DNA of 64,000 nt from Gemmatimonadota bacterium (GTDB lineage Bacteria; Gemmatimonadota; Gemmatimonadetes; Longimicrobiales; Gaopeijiaceae): contig JAPPNN010000010.1 in the NCBI GenBank assembly GCA_028873815.1, forward strand, positions 1-64,000. Reading direction: 5' to 3'. Shown here piece after piece: positions 42,692 to 53,080 of this stretch. A program made the position numbers and the translations under genes. Positions within the stretch are counted from its first letter, which is position 1. Each line of letters starts with the position of its first letter. The notes under the pieces were generated by a model that was not told where the DNA came from, did not search any database, and was given only the letters and a program-made list of their open reading frames with translations.

Positions 42692-45550
42692 TCAGCTGAT
42701 CCGCCGTCTCTTCGTGGCCAATCCGTCCTTCTGCTCCAGGTACGGGAGTCCCTTGGTGATCCAGTCCGGTGCCGGCTCGCCCTTCAGGTAGTGGGCGAAC
42801 CACTGCATGATCCGGTCGCGGTAGTCCTTCTGGTTGGCCTCGTTGCGCAGCCCGTGGTTTTCGCCCTCGTATACGAGCAGCACCATGTCCTTGCCGGTCC
42901 GCCGGGCCGCGTTGTAGAACTCGACGCCCTGGTTGAATTCGACGGCGCCGTCCTCGGTGCCGAACATCATCAGCAGCGGCGTGTTCAGGTTCTCGATGTG
43001 ATGGATGGGCGAGTTGGCGTGGTACGAATCCCAGTCCTCCCACCACGGCACCTGCATGCGCCCCTGGCTGATTTCGAAGATGCGCGCGTCGGTGCCGCCG
43101 CTGTTCCAGTAGAACGACAGGTACATGCTCATGAGGTTGGTCAGCGGCGCGCCCGCCACGGCGCTGGCGAACAGGTCGTCCTGGGTCACGAAGAACGTCG
43201 TCTGGTAGCCTCCCCAGGAGTGCCCGATCAGCCCGACGCGTTCGGGATCGATCATCCCGGTCTCAACCGCGGCCGCCACCGCCGGGCGCAGCGTCTCCAC
43301 GTTCGACTGACCCGGCCTGCGATCCCGGTACACGATGTCGGGCATCAGGACGAAGTACCCCTCCTGGCTCCAGGCCTGGACGTTGTAGTAGTTGGTGGCG
43401 TCCGGGATCACGTATCTGTGGAGGCCCTGTGACAGGAGTTCGTAGTGGTACACGATCATCGGGTACTGCGTCCCCGCTTCGTAGCCGGCGGGGTAGATGA
43501 GCGCTCCCTGCAGCGGACGGCCCCACTCGTTCTCGTAGTCGATCAGCTCCGAGCGGCCCCAGGCGTAGTCGTCGTGGAAGGGGTTGGTCCGGGTGACCTG
43601 CCGCGCGTCGTCGAGGTCCGCTCCGGCCACGAAGTAATCCGGTGAATCGTCGAAGCGTTCCCCCCGGAAGGCGTAGACATCGGCGTCGTCGGCCTTCAGC
43701 AGGCCGCCGAAGAACCCGCCGTAGGCCGCATCCTCCCAGACGAGGCTTTGGGGGACGTCGCCGGGGCGTGCGCGCGAGAATCCGGCCTTCTTCGTCCACT
43801 CGCCGTAGGTCGAGTAGTAGAACGGCTCGTCCGGGTCGTAGGCGTCCGCCTCGGGGTCGATGCGAAGCAGGCGATGGCGGACTTGCTCCTCCGCGCCCTG
43901 CGTCAGGCGCCGGCCACCCGAGCCGTCGGCGCGCACCTCCCAGACGTCCCAGCGGTCGTTGATCAGCACGGCCTGGTCGTCCTCCGTCCAGCCCGCGACC
44001 CCGAAGGGCGGCATCTGCTCGCGGGTGGGCGTCAGGTCCAGATTGACGAACACGCCGTCGAGTCCCTCGGTGAGGTTGTGCGCCTGTCCGTTCTCCAGGT
44101 CGTAGCTCCAGTAGTCGTCGTCCTCGAACCACAGGACATAGCGGCCGCCGGGGCTGCCGCCGAGGGTGATGGTCACCCGCTCGCGGACGAGTCTCCGCTG
44201 CGCGGTCGCGGCATCGACGGCGTAGAGGTCGTGGAACTGTTGCCGGAACATGGCGTCCACGTCGTACGGGGTCTCGTCGCGCGCGACCACGTGGCGTCCG
44301 CCCGCGACGATCTGGGCCTGGTCCGCGTGGTCGCCGCCGAGCTGAAGGAAGCGGTCGCCGTCCAGGCGCCATGCCCCGATGTGGTTCACCCGCCTGAGCT
44401 GCTGTTCCCGCACGCGTTGTTGCGGAACGGGATCCACGTCGCGTGAATGCCAGATCTCGACGCCTGGGGGGTCTTCCTCCTCGGCCGAGTCCGCGGCATC
44501 GTCTTCCGTGCCGTCTCCGTCACCTTCGCCCTCTTCTCCCTCCTCTTCCTCGCTGTCCTCGCCGGCGCTTTCCTCCTCCGCGTCCTCGACCGGCCTGCGG
44601 TCCTGAAGGCCGAGGAACACGGTCGCTCCGTCCTCCGACCAGGACGGGGCTCGGTGCTCGACCAGACGGGTTCCCTCCGGCAGCTGCGGCCCGTCACGCG
44701 GATCCAGCACGAACGCCCGGCCTTCGCCTTCGTCCAGGGAGCGCCACGCGAGTGCCACGTGGGCCGTGTCCTCGTGGGCGTCGTCGGTGTAGGTCTTGAG
44801 GACCGCCAGATCCATGGATTCCTCGCGCCACGACAGACGCCGGTAAGTGGCATCGCCGGTGTCCAGCGACCGAAGGCGGCCGGACTCGGGGTCGTAGAGC
44901 TTCACGCCGTTGCCGATGCGGTCGTCGGCGTCCACGGTCATCGCCAGCAGGTGGCCCTCGTCGCTCCACGCGAGCTGGGACACGTTGCCGAAGCTGAGGG
45001 TCGCGCCCGTGGACAGGTCGCGCACGACCACGTCGACGCCGTCGCTTTCCTTGCCCTCGGGCTTGTAGCGGCTGAACGCCAGGTAGCGCCCGTCATCGGA
45101 GAGCGAGAAGGACTCCACCTCCTCGATGCTCTCCGTCTCGCCGGTGTCCAGGTTGAGCAGGCCCAGCGCGTTGCGCACCGGCTTCTGCTGTGTCTCCAGA
45201 TCTTCGCGCTCGTCGGGCGAGACGCCGATCGCATAGGCCAGCCAGCGGCTGTCCCGGGTGAACGCGGGGCGGGTGGCGAACGGGACTGCCACGACCGAGT
45301 CGGAGTCGGTGGCGTGGACCCGCAACTCGTTCTCGTCGTCGACGCGTCCGATGGCCACCGCCATCCAGCTGCCGTCGGGCGACAGCGTCGCGGTTCCCAG
45401 CGACTCCCACCGTCCGTAGTCGTTCGTGGTGAGCGTAGGCTTCTCCTGCGCTGTTGCGCCGGTCGCGAAGACCGCGGCCAGCAGCAGGGTCCCGGAGATC
45501 GGGAGGGAGGGCCGGGTGGACGCGCGGGGAGGTGCGAACGGATTCTTCAT
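42692..45550 (-). CDS. Secreted S9 family prolyl oligopeptidase-type peptidase
   Basis: A 952-aa protein with a signal peptide ending in TGATAQ. The N-terminal part is a WD40/beta-propeller-like region with repeated SPDGSWMAVAI-type strands; an acidic Glu/Asp-rich insertion lies near residues 325-370. The C-terminal alpha/beta-hydrolase has the nucleophile Ser778 in GHSWGG, an acid in FGTEDGAVEF and the catalytic His in GENHGL. Peptides are the expected substrate, in the periplasm. It is divergent from ispG with a 95-bp gap. The long acidic insertion is unusual for the family. Confidence 0.9.
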   Translation of the reverse strand: MKNPFAPPRASTRPSLPISGTLLLAAVFATGATAQEKPTLTTNDYGRWESLGTATLSPDGSWMAVAIGRVDDENELRVHATDSDSVVAVPFATRPAFTRDSRWLAYAIGVSPDEREDLETQQKPVRNALGLLNLDTGETESIEEVESFSLSDDGRYLAFSRYKPEGKESDGVDVVVRDLSTGATLSFGNVSQLAWSDEGHLLAMTVDADDRIGNGVKLYDPESGRLRSLDTGDATYRRLSWREESMDLAVLKTYTDDAHEDTAHVALAWRSLDEGEGRAFVLDPRDGPQLPEGTRLVEHRAPSWSEDGATVFLGLQDRRPVEDAEEESAGEDSEEEEGEEGEGDGDGTEDDAADSAEEEDPPGVEIWHSRDVDPVPQQRVREQQLRRVNHIGAWRLDGDRFLQLGGDHADQAQIVAGGRHVVARDETPYDVDAMFRQQFHDLYAVDAATAQRRLVRERVTITLGGSPGGRYVLWFEDDDYWSYDLENGQAHNLTEGLDGVFVNLDLTPTREQMPPFGVAGWTEDDQAVLINDRWDVWEVRADGSGGRRLTQGAEEQVRHRLLRIDPEADAYDPDEPFYYSTYGEWTKKAGFSRARPGDVPQSLVWEDAAYGGFFGGLLKADDADVYAFRGERFDDSPDYFVAGADLDDARQVTRTNPFHDDYAWGRSELIDYENEWGRPLQGALIYPAGYEAGTQYPMIVYHYELLSQGLHRYVIPDATNYYNVQAWSQEGYFVLMPDIVYRDRRPGQSNVETLRPAVAAAVETGMIDPERVGLIGHSWGGYQTTFFVTQDDLFASAVAGAPLTNLMSMYLSFYWNSGGTDARIFEISQGRMQVPWWEDWDSYHANSPIHHIENLNTPLLMMFGTEDGAVEFNQGVEFYNAARRTGKDMVLLVYEGENHGLRNEANQKDYRDRIMQWFAHYLKGEPAPDWITKGLPYLEQKDGLATKRRRIS

Positions 45551-45645
45551 GGGATCTTCGTCCTGGCGTTTGATTCCGGTAGGTTTCAGACACCGCGTCG
45601 CTGTGGCAGGCGACAGATGTCGGTCCGAACGTAAGCGAGGAGACC

Positions 45646-46965
45646 TTGCCCAGAAAGACCAGACAGGTAGACATCGGCGGGGTCAAGGTGGGTGGCGGCG
45701 GTCCGGTCGTAGTGCAGTCGATGACGAATACGGACACTGCCGATCCGGCGGCGACCGCCTTGCAGGTCAAGGCGCTGGCGGATGCCGGGAGCGAAGTGGT
45801 GCGGGTGACGGTGAACAACAAGCACGCCGCGGCCGCCGTGCCGGAGCTGTTTGAGCGGCTGGCCGACCTGGGTTGCACCGTGCCGATCGTGGGGGACTTC
45901 CACTATAACGGACACATTCTGCTGCGCGACTTCCCGCGCGCGGCCGCGCTCTTGTCCAAGTACCGGATCAACCCGGGCAACGTGGGGACGAGCCGCCGCG
46001 ACGAGAACTTCCAGTCCATCGTCCGCATCGCGGTGGAGAACGGGAAGGCGATCCGCATCGGCGTCAACTGGGGGTCGCTCGACCAGCGTCTGCTCACGCA
46101 GATGATGGACGAGAACGGGCGGCGCGAGAACCCGAAGGACGCGGGCGACGTATTGCGGGATTGCATCGTCGAGAGCGCGACCCGATCGGCCGACCTGGCG
46201 GGAGAGACGGGGCTGGGCGCGGACCGGATCGTGCTGAGCGCGAAGGTGTCGGGTGTGCGCGATCTGATCCTCGTGTACCGCCAGCTGGCGCCGCTCACGG
46301 AGTACCCGCTGCACCTGGGCCTCACCGAGGCGGGGATGGGCTCCAAGGGCATCGTGGCGACCGCCGCCGCGCTCTCGCCGCTCCTGCTCGACGGCATCGG
46401 CGACACGATTCGAGTGTCCCTTACGCCGCGGCCCGGAGGCGACCGCACCGAGGAGGTGCGGGTGGCGCAGCAGATCCTGCAGTCGCTCGAGATCCGCAGC
46501 TTCGAGCCGCAGGTGACCGCGTGCCCGGGTTGCGGCCGCACGACCAGCACCTTCTTCCAGGAGATGACCGAGGACATCCAGGGCCATATCCGGGAGCGGA
46601 TGCCCGAGTGGCGCCGGATCTACCCCGGTGTCGAGGACCTCAAGGTCGCGGTGATGGGGTGCGTGGTGAACGGTCCCGGCGAGTCCAAGCACGCCGACCT
46701 GGGGATCTCGCTGCCGGGCACCTTCGAGGAGCCCAAGGCGCCGGTGTATGTCGATGGTGCCCACTACCGCACGTTGAAGGGCGACGGGATCGTGGAGGAG
46801 TTCAAGGAGATCCTGGGCGACTACGTGGCCCGCAGGTACTCGGCCGCCGTGTCGGCCGGGGGCGCGGCCCGACCGTTCGTGACGCGGGGCCGCGGCCGAA
46901 CGCGATTGCACGCGCGGCCAAGCGGGATTGCACGGTTGGCGCGGTTCCCGCGTCAGGAACGATAG
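45646..46965 (+). CDS. ispG: 4-hydroxy-3-methylbut-2-enyl-diphosphate synthase
   Basis: The 439-aa iron-sulfur enzyme of the MEP isoprenoid pathway. The opening shows [11 protein letters not shown], then [15 protein letters not shown] and RINPGNVG; the [4Fe-4S] cysteines are Cys293 and Cys296 (CPGCGR) and Cys339 (GCVVNGPGE). It is longer than E. coli IspG (372 aa) because of extra residues between the cysteine pairs and a low-complexity basic tail of about 40 residues. The start is TTG at 45646, with GAGGAG upstream. It needs Fe-S delivery, in line with the A-type carrier at 36369. Confidence 0.93.
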   Translation: MPRKTRQVDIGGVKVGGGGPVVVQSMTNTDTADPAATALQVKALADAGSEVVRVTVNNKHAAAAVPELFERLADLGCTVPIVGDFHYNGHILLRDFPRAAALLSKYRINPGNVGTSRRDENFQSIVRIAVENGKAIRIGVNWGSLDQRLLTQMMDENGRRENPKDAGDVLRDCIVESATRSADLAGETGLGADRIVLSAKVSGVRDLILVYRQLAPLTEYPLHLGLTEAGMGSKGIVATAAALSPLLLDGIGDTIRVSLTPRPGGDRTEEVRVAQQILQSLEIRSFEPQVTACPGCGRTTSTFFQEMTEDIQGHIRERMPEWRRIYPGVEDLKVAVMGCVVNGPGESKHADLGISLPGTFEEPKAPVYVDGAHYRTLKGDGIVEEFKEILGDYVARRYSAAVSAGGAARPFVTRGRGRTRLHARPSGIARLARFPRQER

Positions 46966-47012
46966 AATCCCCGCAGTGTGTAATACATGGGGTGTTGTGG
47001 CCGCGACCGGGT

Positions 47013-47046
47013 GTGAGGACAACGTGACCCGCGGCAACCTCCTCAC
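47013..47046 (+). other. Hairpin in the leader before the efflux operon
   Basis: GTGAGGA (47013-47019) pairs with TCCTCAC (47040-47046) across a 20-base loop, within the 164-bp gap between ispG and the efflux genes. There is no T-run. It could be a leader structure; nothing else stands out in this gap. Confidence 0.25.
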
Positions 47047-47129
47047 GACAGGATGGTGTCAGAGTGGTAGGGTACACGAGAGTATCCACCGTCTCCGACC
47101 CCGCGTCTTCCATAAGAGAGATGTGAGCG

Positions 47130-48308
47130 ATGGCACAATCACGATCCACCCTTGGCGTACTCACGGTCCTGATCATCCTGGCGCTGCTGGCCGGCGGAGT
47201 CTGGTGGCGCCTCCGCCCCGAGCCGGAGGAGGAGACTGAAACAGCCGAACTGTCGGAGGAAGCGGGCGAGGTGGTGCAGTCGGTGCAGGAGCAGTTTAGC
47301 ACCGAGCTTCCCCAGCCCGTCACCGGCGTGGCGGCCGTGCGGGACACGCTGTGGATTTCCGTGACCGCGAAGGGGCGGGCCGAGGCGATCCGCGAGGCGA
47401 AGCTCACGGCCCGGGCTTCGGGAATCGTGGCGTCGGTGCCGGTTCGCGAGAACCGCGCCGTGAGGTCGGGTCAGCTGATGGTCCAGATCGATACCACCGA
47501 GTACGCGCTCGAGGTGGCGGCGCAGTTCGCGGCCCTGCAGAAGGCCCGCGTGGACTATCAGACCCGGGTCATCGGCGACGACCAGCTGGACGATCCGGAG
47601 GTCAGGGCCCGAAGGGACCAGCTCGCTCGCGCGGTCACGGGGCTGGACGAGGCGGAGGTCGCGCATCGCAAGGCGGTTCTCGAACTGGAGAAGGCCGCGG
47701 TGCGCGCGCCCTTCGGTGGCCGCGTCGCGGACCTGAAGGTTGTGCCGGGGCAGTTCGTCCGCGAAGGGGACGAGCTTCTCACGATCGTCGACCTGGACCC
47801 GATCAAGGTGGCCGTGCAGGTCCTGGGCACGGAGGTCGTGTACCTGGACGAGGGGCGTGTGGCGACGCTGGACTTCACGGCCTTCCCGGACCGGCCGTTC
47901 CAGGGCCGGATCGAGACCATCAACCCGGTGATCGACCCGGAGACGAACACGGCCCGCGTGACCGTCCACATCGCGAACGCGGACGGGCGAATCAAGCCGG
48001 GGATGTACGCCGAGGCGGATCTCGAGGCTCAGCAGTTCCCGGACCGCATTCTGGTGCCGCGCACGGCGATTCTGGAGACTGCCGACCGCCGCACGCATCT
48101 CTTCGTGCTGGAGGACGGGAGGGCCAAGTGGCGATACGTGACGCCGGGGCTGGAGAACGAACAACTGGTCGAACTCATCGACGGGGACGAGGACTGGGTC
48201 GCCCCCGGCGAAATCGTGCTGGTGGACGGACACTACTACCTGCCGCACGACGCCGCGGTCGAACTTGTGGCTGACCCGGAGGAAGCGGGGGGGAGGCCGA
48301 CCCGATGA
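47130..48308 (+). CDS. RND efflux periplasmic adaptor (MFP/HlyD family)
   Basis: A 392-aa membrane-fusion protein with an N-terminal membrane anchor (about 7-28). The lipoyl/barrel-sandwich halves show LTARASGIVASVPVRENRAVRSGQLMVQID and VRAPFGGRVADLKVVPGQFVREGD, separated by a short helical hairpin; a beta-barrel and a membrane-proximal domain follow (VTVHIANADGRIKPGMYAEA). It joins the inner membrane pump to the outer membrane channel. It is the first gene of a four-gene operon; its TGA overlaps the next ATG by 4 bp. Confidence 0.92.
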   Translation: MAQSRSTLGVLTVLIILALLAGGVWWRLRPEPEEETETAELSEEAGEVVQSVQEQFSTELPQPVTGVAAVRDTLWISVTAKGRAEAIREAKLTARASGIVASVPVRENRAVRSGQLMVQIDTTEYALEVAAQFAALQKARVDYQTRVIGDDQLDDPEVRARRDQLARAVTGLDEAEVAHRKAVLELEKAAVRAPFGGRVADLKVVPGQFVREGDELLTIVDLDPIKVAVQVLGTEVVYLDEGRVATLDFTAFPDRPFQGRIETINPVIDPETNTARVTVHIANADGRIKPGMYAEADLEAQQFPDRILVPRTAILETADRRTHLFVLEDGRAKWRYVTPGLENEQLVELIDGDEDWVAPGEIVLVDGHYYLPHDAAVELVADPEEAGGRPTR

Positions 48309-49738
48309 GGGGGCGTGGGGGTTACCCGACACGGGACCGGGTCGGACGCGGGATGTTGGTTGTTGTTGCTGCCGGGATCGCTCTTGCGGGCGGACAGCGG
48401 GTTGGGGCGCAGGAGATGGCGGGGGACGGAGAGGTAACCGTCCTGACGCTGCAGGACGCGCTTCGCCGCGCGGCCGAGCACAACCCTCGGTACCGGCAGG
48501 AGGTCAACCGGATGGACCTGGCCGAGCCGCAGCGGCGGGAGGCGCTGGGGAGGTTCCTGCCGGATCTCTCGGTTTCCTACGTAACCGGCCACAGCTTTTC
48601 GCGCCAGACCTCGGCCTTCGACATTTTCGGCAACCCCCTTCCCAATCCGGAAGTGCGAACCGTTACCAGGTCGAGTTCGAGCCAGAGCGCCTCGATGGGG
48701 ATCCAGTTGTTCGACGGAGGAAGCCGCTTCCACCAGTTGGGGCAGACCCGGGCGCAGGCGCGCGTCGACCGGCTGTCGGCAAGCCGGGAATTGAACACGA
48801 TCTTGGCGGAGGTGCAGCGGCAGTACCTGGTCGCCCAGCGCCAACAGGCCGCTCTGGAGGTGGAGATGGAACTCCTGGCCGCCCGGGAGCGCGATGTCGA
48901 GTTGTCGACCAGTCTCTTCGAGTTGGCGTCGATCGGACGATCCGACCTGCTGGCGACCGAACTGGATCTGGAAGCCCAACGTCTGTCTGTCAACACGGCG
49001 CGAGCGAACTTCCAGAAGGGCTTGCTTGCCCTCCGGCTTGCTATCGGCGACCCTGCCCTTGAGAGCTTCGATGTCGAGCAACGGCAGCCTGAACCGTTCG
49101 ATCCGGCGAGCCTGGATGTGAATGGGCTGGTCACTCTCGCCCTGCAGGAAAGTCCAAGGGTCGGGGCGGCCAACGCGGCCTTGGCGGTCAGCAGAGCGGC
49201 GCTGAACAGCCAGAGGGCCGAGCGCTGGCCGTCGCTGTCGCTCAGCGCCGACATCGGCGGGAGCGCAGTCGGGAACGAACGGACGGCGATGTTCGACTTC
49301 ATCCCGGACGGCGGTAGCGGTGGCCTGGGGCTCAGCGTGTCCATCCCCGTCTTCAGCCGCTTTACAACGTCGCGCGCGATTGCCGCGGCCGATGTCGACC
49401 TGAGGAATGCGGGCGAGACCCTGCGCCAGACCGAGCTTGAACTCGAGGAGCAGATCCGCGCCCGTTACGTGGACCTGGAGGCCGCCTGGGCGAGTCTTCG
49501 CGAACGCACCAGGCGGCTGGAGATCGCCACCGAGCGGCTGGGCATCGTCCAGGAGGAGTACCGGCTCGCGACCAAGTCCATCGAGGACCTGAGATCGGCG
49601 ATCCGCGAAGAGGCCTCGGCGCTGCGGGACGCCCTCGATCAGCGCTTCGAGTTCGCGGGTGCGCTGCTGGGGCTCTACGAAGCCGCCGGCATCGTCGGCC
49701 AGGAAGCCGGGATCGATACCTCGCTGGATCGGAACTGA
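48305..49738 (+). CDS. TolC-family outer membrane factor
   Basis: A 477-aa protein with a signal segment (about 15-38, ending in VGAQ) and the duplicated coiled-coil/beta layout of outer membrane efflux proteins: LTLQDALRRAAEHNPRYRQ opens the first repeat and LVTLALQESPRVGAANAAL the second. It forms the trimeric exit duct of the pump encoded by the neighbours. It is placed between adaptor and permeases, 3 bp before the first permease gene. Confidence 0.92.
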   Translation: MRGRGGYPTRDRVGRGMLVVVAAGIALAGGQRVGAQEMAGDGEVTVLTLQDALRRAAEHNPRYRQEVNRMDLAEPQRREALGRFLPDLSVSYVTGHSFSRQTSAFDIFGNPLPNPEVRTVTRSSSSQSASMGIQLFDGGSRFHQLGQTRAQARVDRLSASRELNTILAEVQRQYLVAQRQQAALEVEMELLAARERDVELSTSLFELASIGRSDLLATELDLEAQRLSVNTARANFQKGLLALRLAIGDPALESFDVEQRQPEPFDPASLDVNGLVTLALQESPRVGAANAALAVSRAALNSQRAERWPSLSLSADIGGSAVGNERTAMFDFIPDGGSGGLGLSVSIPVFSRFTTSRAIAAADVDLRNAGETLRQTELELEEQIRARYVDLEAAWASLRERTRRLEIATERLGIVQEEYRLATKSIEDLRSAIREEASALRDALDQRFEFAGALLGLYEAAGIVGQEAGIDTSLDRN

Positions 49739-49741
49739 CCG

Positions 49742-52700
49742 ATGTCGGTGCCGAGAACCTCTACACGGCGTCCCGTCGCCGTGGCGATGCTGGTCATGGC
49801 CGTCGTTCTTCTGGGCGGCATATCGTTTACGCGGCTGCCGATCGACCTGCTGCCCGATGTGAGCTTCCCGCGCCTGGTCGTCTACACCGGGTATCCCAAC
49901 GTGGCGCCCGCCGAGGTCGAACGCCTCGTGACGGAGCGTGTCGAGCAGCAAGCGGCCGCGGTGCCCGGGGTCGAGAAGGTCACCTCGCTCTCCCAGGAGG
50001 GTGTCAGCCTGGTCACGCTGCGCTTCGCGTGGGGCACCGATATGGACTTCGCGGCGCTCAACGTGCGCGAACGCCTCGACAACATCCGCGACCAGTTTCC
50101 CGAGACCGCCGACCGGCCCACCATTCTGCGCGTCGACCCCCAGGCCGAGCCGATCCTCACGATTTCGCTCACCGGCGGCGGCGACCTGCTCGAGAACAAG
50201 GAGGTGGCCGAGGACGTCTTCCGGCGGCGGCTCGAGCAGCTCGAAGGCGTCGCCCAGGCATCGGTGACTGGCGGGCTCGACCGCGAGATCCAGATCGATG
50301 TGGATCCCGCGCGGCTCGAAGCGAACGGCATCACGCTCGCCGAGGTGTCGCGGGCCCTGGACCAGGCCAACTATTCGGCTCGCGGCGGCACGATCCTGCG
50401 GGGGCGGTATCGGTATCCGCTACGTACCCTGGGCGAATTTCAGACGGTCGAGGAGATCGCGGACGTTGTCGTGGGGAGGCAGCAGCTGGGTGGTCAGCCG
50501 GAGTCGGGGGAGCAGGGGGAAGAGGAGACCGCCTTTCGCCTCGTTCGTCTCGGTGACATCGCCACGGTGGTGGACGGCTTTGCGGAACGCGAGGAGATCG
50601 CGCGCTACAACGGGTCGGAGTCGGTCGGACTCCTGGTCTTCAAGGAGGCGGGCGCCAATACGGTGGCGGTGTCCGAGGACGTCCAGGAGACGCTGGACCT
50701 GCTGAAGGAGCAATACCCCGACTTCACGGCCGAGATCGCGCACAACCAGGCGACCTTCATCGACGAGTCGATCAGCAACGTGGTGCAGGCGCTGATCCTC
50801 GGGGGCCTGCTCGCGTTCATTGTGCTGTTCTTCTTCCTTCGCGACCCGCGCTATCCCGTGGCCATCGCGCTGGCTATTCCCATCTCGGTGATCGGGACCT
50901 TCGCGCTGATGGACGCGTTCGGGGTCTCGCTCAACATCATGAGCCTGGGGGGTCTGGCGCTCGGGGTAGGGATGCTGGTCGACAACTCGATCATCGTCCT
51001 GGAGAACATCTTCAGGCACCGGCAACTTGGGGCCAGCGCCCTCGAGGCCGCGGCGCGCGGAGCCGAGGAGGTCCAGGGAGCGATCACGGCTTCCACCCTG
51101 ACCACGATCTCGGTCTTCGGTCCGATCATATACGTGCAGGGTGTGGCGGGGGAGTTGTTCGGAGCCCTCTCACTGGCGGTCGCGTTCTCGCTGCTCGCGA
51201 GCCTCGCCGTCGCGCTCACACTGCTGCCCTCGATGGCCGCCCACTTCAAGGGCGGGGGACAGGCGGCCGAAAGGCCCTCCGAACCTTCGGCACCCGCGCG
51301 TCCGCGCCCATCGACCCTGCTCGGCAGGATCGGCTGGTTATTGATCGGCTTGCTGCGTCTCCCGATTCGGGCTATTGCCGGCGTCGCGTCCCTGATCCCT
51401 CAGCTCGTGAGGTTCTGGCTGGAGTTGGGAAGCCGGGTGCTGTCGACCGTCTTCGGACCGTTCTTCCGGGTGTTCGACCGGCTTTTCCGGGTCTTCGCGG
51501 CTTGGTATCACGGGGTTCTCGCGCGTTCGCTGGACCGCCGTGGGACGGTGCTCGCGGTTGCCGGGGGCGCGCTTGGCGGTTGCCTCCTGCTTGCGGTGGG
51601 GCTGGACCGGGATCTTCTCCCCAACGTCGATCAGGGTGCCTTCGACGTGCGCGTCGAGCTGGCCGAGGGGACGCAGCTGCAGGCGACCGCCGAATCGGTC
51701 GAGTCGCTGGAGGAGCGCATGATCGGGGACTCCGAGGTGGCTGCGGTATTCAGCCACATCGGACGCGACGTGCAGGCCAGGGGGGACGAGGGTCAGGCCT
51801 CGGGACTCCACACCGCGACGATACAGGTGAGGCTCGACGACGCCGCGCTCACGGAGGAGGTGGTCGCGAGGGCGCAGGACGTGGCGGGCGCGTTCCCGCC
51901 GGGGGCGCTGTCCTTCGAGACCGGCCAGGCCACCGCGCTGGGCCATATCCTGGGGGGTGGCGAGGCCGACATCGCCGTGCGCGTGCGCGGAGAGAACCTC
52001 GTCGACGCCTACCGTTTCGCGCAGGACGTGCGCCAGGGTCTCTCGGGACTGTCCGAGGTCCGTAACGTGCGGATCGGCTCCGAGCGCGGGCAGCCCCAAT
52101 TCCAGGTGTCGATCGATGCCGAAGCCGCCGCCAACTATAACATCGACCCGCGGGTGGTGGCGGAGACAATCGAATCGGCGATGCGCGGTGATCGGGCCAC
52201 GGAGTTCGTGGACTTCGACCGCAAGATCGCGGTCATGGTGCGGCTACCCGACTTTCTGCGTCACGATGCGTCGACGCTCGACATGCTCCGGGTCGAGGGC
52301 GTCCCGCTACGCGAGCTGGTAACCATTCGCGAGACGGTGGGGCCAGCGGAGATCCGCCGCGAAGACCAGGGCAGGGTGGTGACGGTGTACGCCGACGTTG
52401 CGTCCGGCGGGCTGGGGGACGCGATCGTGGCCATCGAGGGCACCCTCGCCCGCATGCAGCCGCCACGCGATATCCGGGTGGACGTGGGCGGCGAGAACGA
52501 GGAGATGCGCCGTTCGTTCCGCGACCTCGCATTCGCGTTCGGGCTGGCCCTCCTTCTGGTCTACATGATCCTGGCCGCGCAGTTCGAGTCCTTCGTCCAT
52601 CCGTTTACGATCCTGATGGCCGTGCCTCTCGCGCTCGTGGGCGCTATCCTTGCACTTGTGCTCACGGGTGAGGGCCTCAACACGATGAGCCTGATCGGAA

Positions 52701-53080
52701 TTGTGATCCTCGTTGGAATTGTGGTGAACGACGCGATCGTCAAGGTGGACTTCATCAACCAGGGAATCGCGCGCGGCCGGAGCCTTCGGGACGCGATCCT
52801 GGAGGCGGGCGAGGTGCGGCTGCGACCCATCGTGATGACGACGGTGACCACGGTTCTGGGCCTCCTGCCCATGGCGCTGGGGATCGGCCGCGGCGCCGAT
52901 CTCAGGGCTCCGATGGCGATTTCGGTCATCGGCGGCCTCCTGGTCGCCACCGCGCTCACGCTGATCGTCGTACCCGTGGTCTACTCCGTGATCGAGGACG
53001 TGCGGCGCGGTTGGCGAAGCCGGAGGGGCATGCGTTCGCCCGGGGAAGGCCTCGTAGCGCAGAGGGCGGGGACGCCATGA
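49742..53080 (+). CDS. RND family efflux permease 1
   Basis: A 1112-aa inner-membrane proton-driven exporter with 12 helices and two large periplasmic loops. The opening is RRPVAVAMLVMAVVLLG then LPIDLLPDVSFPRL. The TM4 relay segment is GMLVDNSIIVLENI, where AcrB has Asp-Asp; Asp-Asn is the common variant in many non-AcrB RND pumps. A long inter-lobe linker near residues 500-590 carries extra hydrophobic sequence, making it longer than AcrB (1049 aa). Its stop overlaps the start of the second permease by 4 bp. Substrate unknown. Confidence 0.93.
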   Translation: MSVPRTSTRRPVAVAMLVMAVVLLGGISFTRLPIDLLPDVSFPRLVVYTGYPNVAPAEVERLVTERVEQQAAAVPGVEKVTSLSQEGVSLVTLRFAWGTDMDFAALNVRERLDNIRDQFPETADRPTILRVDPQAEPILTISLTGGGDLLENKEVAEDVFRRRLEQLEGVAQASVTGGLDREIQIDVDPARLEANGITLAEVSRALDQANYSARGGTILRGRYRYPLRTLGEFQTVEEIADVVVGRQQLGGQPESGEQGEEETAFRLVRLGDIATVVDGFAEREEIARYNGSESVGLLVFKEAGANTVAVSEDVQETLDLLKEQYPDFTAEIAHNQATFIDESISNVVQALILGGLLAFIVLFFFLRDPRYPVAIALAIPISVIGTFALMDAFGVSLNIMSLGGLALGVGMLVDNSIIVLENIFRHRQLGASALEAAARGAEEVQGAITASTLTTISVFGPIIYVQGVAGELFGALSLAVAFSLLASLAVALTLLPSMAAHFKGGGQAAERPSEPSAPARPRPSTLLGRIGWLLIGLLRLPIRAIAGVASLIPQLVRFWLELGSRVLSTVFGPFFRVFDRLFRVFAAWYHGVLARSLDRRGTVLAVAGGALGGCLLLAVGLDRDLLPNVDQGAFDVRVELAEGTQLQATAESVESLEERMIGDSEVAAVFSHIGRDVQARGDEGQASGLHTATIQVRLDDAALTEEVVARAQDVAGAFPPGALSFETGQATALGHILGGGEADIAVRVRGENLVDAYRFAQDVRQGLSGLSEVRNVRIGSERGQPQFQVSIDAEAAANYNIDPRVVAETIESAMRGDRATEFVDFDRKIAVMVRLPDFLRHDASTLDMLRVEGVPLRELVTIRETVGPAEIRREDQGRVVTVYADVASGGLGDAIVAIEGTLARMQPPRDIRVDVGGENEEMRRSFRDLAFAFGLALLLVYMILAAQFESFVHPFTILMAVPLALVGAILALVLTGEGLNTMSLIGIVILVGIVVNDAIVKVDFINQGIARGRSLRDAILEAGEVRLRPIVMTTVTTVLGLLPMALGIGRGADLRAPMAISVIGGLLVATALTLIVVPVVYSVIEDVRRGWRSRRGMRSPGEGLVAQRAGTP